Assembly: GCA_947653505.1 (NCBI GenBank)
Contig: CANTHI010000233.1
Coordinates: 1 to 6,198, forward strand
Length of the DNA stretch: 6,198 nucleotides
DNA from: an uncultured Eubacterium sp.
Lineage (GTDB): Bacteria > Bacillota_A > Clostridia > Lachnospirales > Lachnospiraceae
Reading direction: 5' to 3'
Positions within the stretch are counted from its first letter, which is position 1; the number at the start of each line of letters is the position of its first letter. The notes beneath the pieces were generated by a model, which was not told the DNA's origin, did no database searches, and was given only the letters and a program-made list of their open reading frames with translations. A program made the position numbers and the translations under genes. Shown here one piece after another: positions 6,131 through 6,198 of this stretch.

Positions 6131-6198
6131 AAAATAATAACAACTCTACTGCAAAACGGTATGGGGCTGGCGTTTTGCAGTAGAGTTGTTATTATTTT
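6131..6198. repeat. Perfect inverted repeat at right window edge (28-nt arms, 12-nt loop)
   Basis: Bases 6131-6158 and 6171-6198 are exact reverse complements around a 12-nt loop (6159-6170). The outer arms are AT-rich (A-run left, T-run right) and the inner part is TACTGCAAAACG/CGTTTTGCAGTA. It could be a bidirectional terminator, but the stem is unusually long and perfect, and it begins at the predicted start point of a promoter. It also reaches the exact window edge, like the repeat at the left. A fold-back artefact or a 5'-leader hairpin are the alternatives. Confidence 0.85.

Overview
The window looks like chromosomal DNA of a low-to-middle GC Gram-positive anaerobe, most likely a gut Lachnospiraceae or related Clostridia. 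The evidence is AGGAGG-type ribosome binding sites, a PTS enzyme I with a clostridial-looking active-site variant, a reductase with BaiA-like features, and compact intrinsic terminators. The taxon is inferred from protein flavour only; there is no rRNA or other marker gene.

Layout. On the + strand: (1) a 5'-incomplete reading frame (51-1010) that joins the C-terminal half of an uncharacterised protein to a GNAT acetyltransferase; (2) a PAP2-family membrane phosphatase (1123-1677); (3) ptsI, PTS enzyme I (1839-3473), with its own promoter; (4) a FabG/BaiA-like short-chain dehydrogenase (3519-4265), 45 bp behind ptsI and probably on the same transcript. A strong bidirectional hairpin terminator (4308-4349) separates these from two - strand genes. 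These are a CPBP intramembrane protease (5986-5117) followed 46 bp later by a YfcE-type phosphodiesterase with an unusual helix-turn-helix-like tail (5070-4372). A good promoter (6050-6022) drives this pair. A second, rightward promoter-like element (6097-6125) points off the right edge.

How the genes relate. ptsI supplies the phosphoryl donor for all PTS sugar uptake. The SDR behind it may simply share its growth-linked transcription, and its substrate is open. PAP2 and CPBP are membrane proteins of the envelope, but nothing in the sequence ties them into one pathway. I see no phage, transposon, CRISPR or defence module, and the gene content is mostly ordinary.

What is unusual. Both window edges end in long hairpins: 45-nt arms with one mismatch at the left edge and perfect 28-nt arms at the right. 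The left one lies inside a coding region and reads as a fold-back copy, so I suspect the window is a complete contig with assembly or amplification fold-backs at its ends. Linear hairpin-ended DNA is the less likely alternative. The best biological leads are the uncharacterised-domain/GNAT fusion with an internal start, the phosphodiesterase with a conserved-looking HTH tail, and the BaiA-like SDR.
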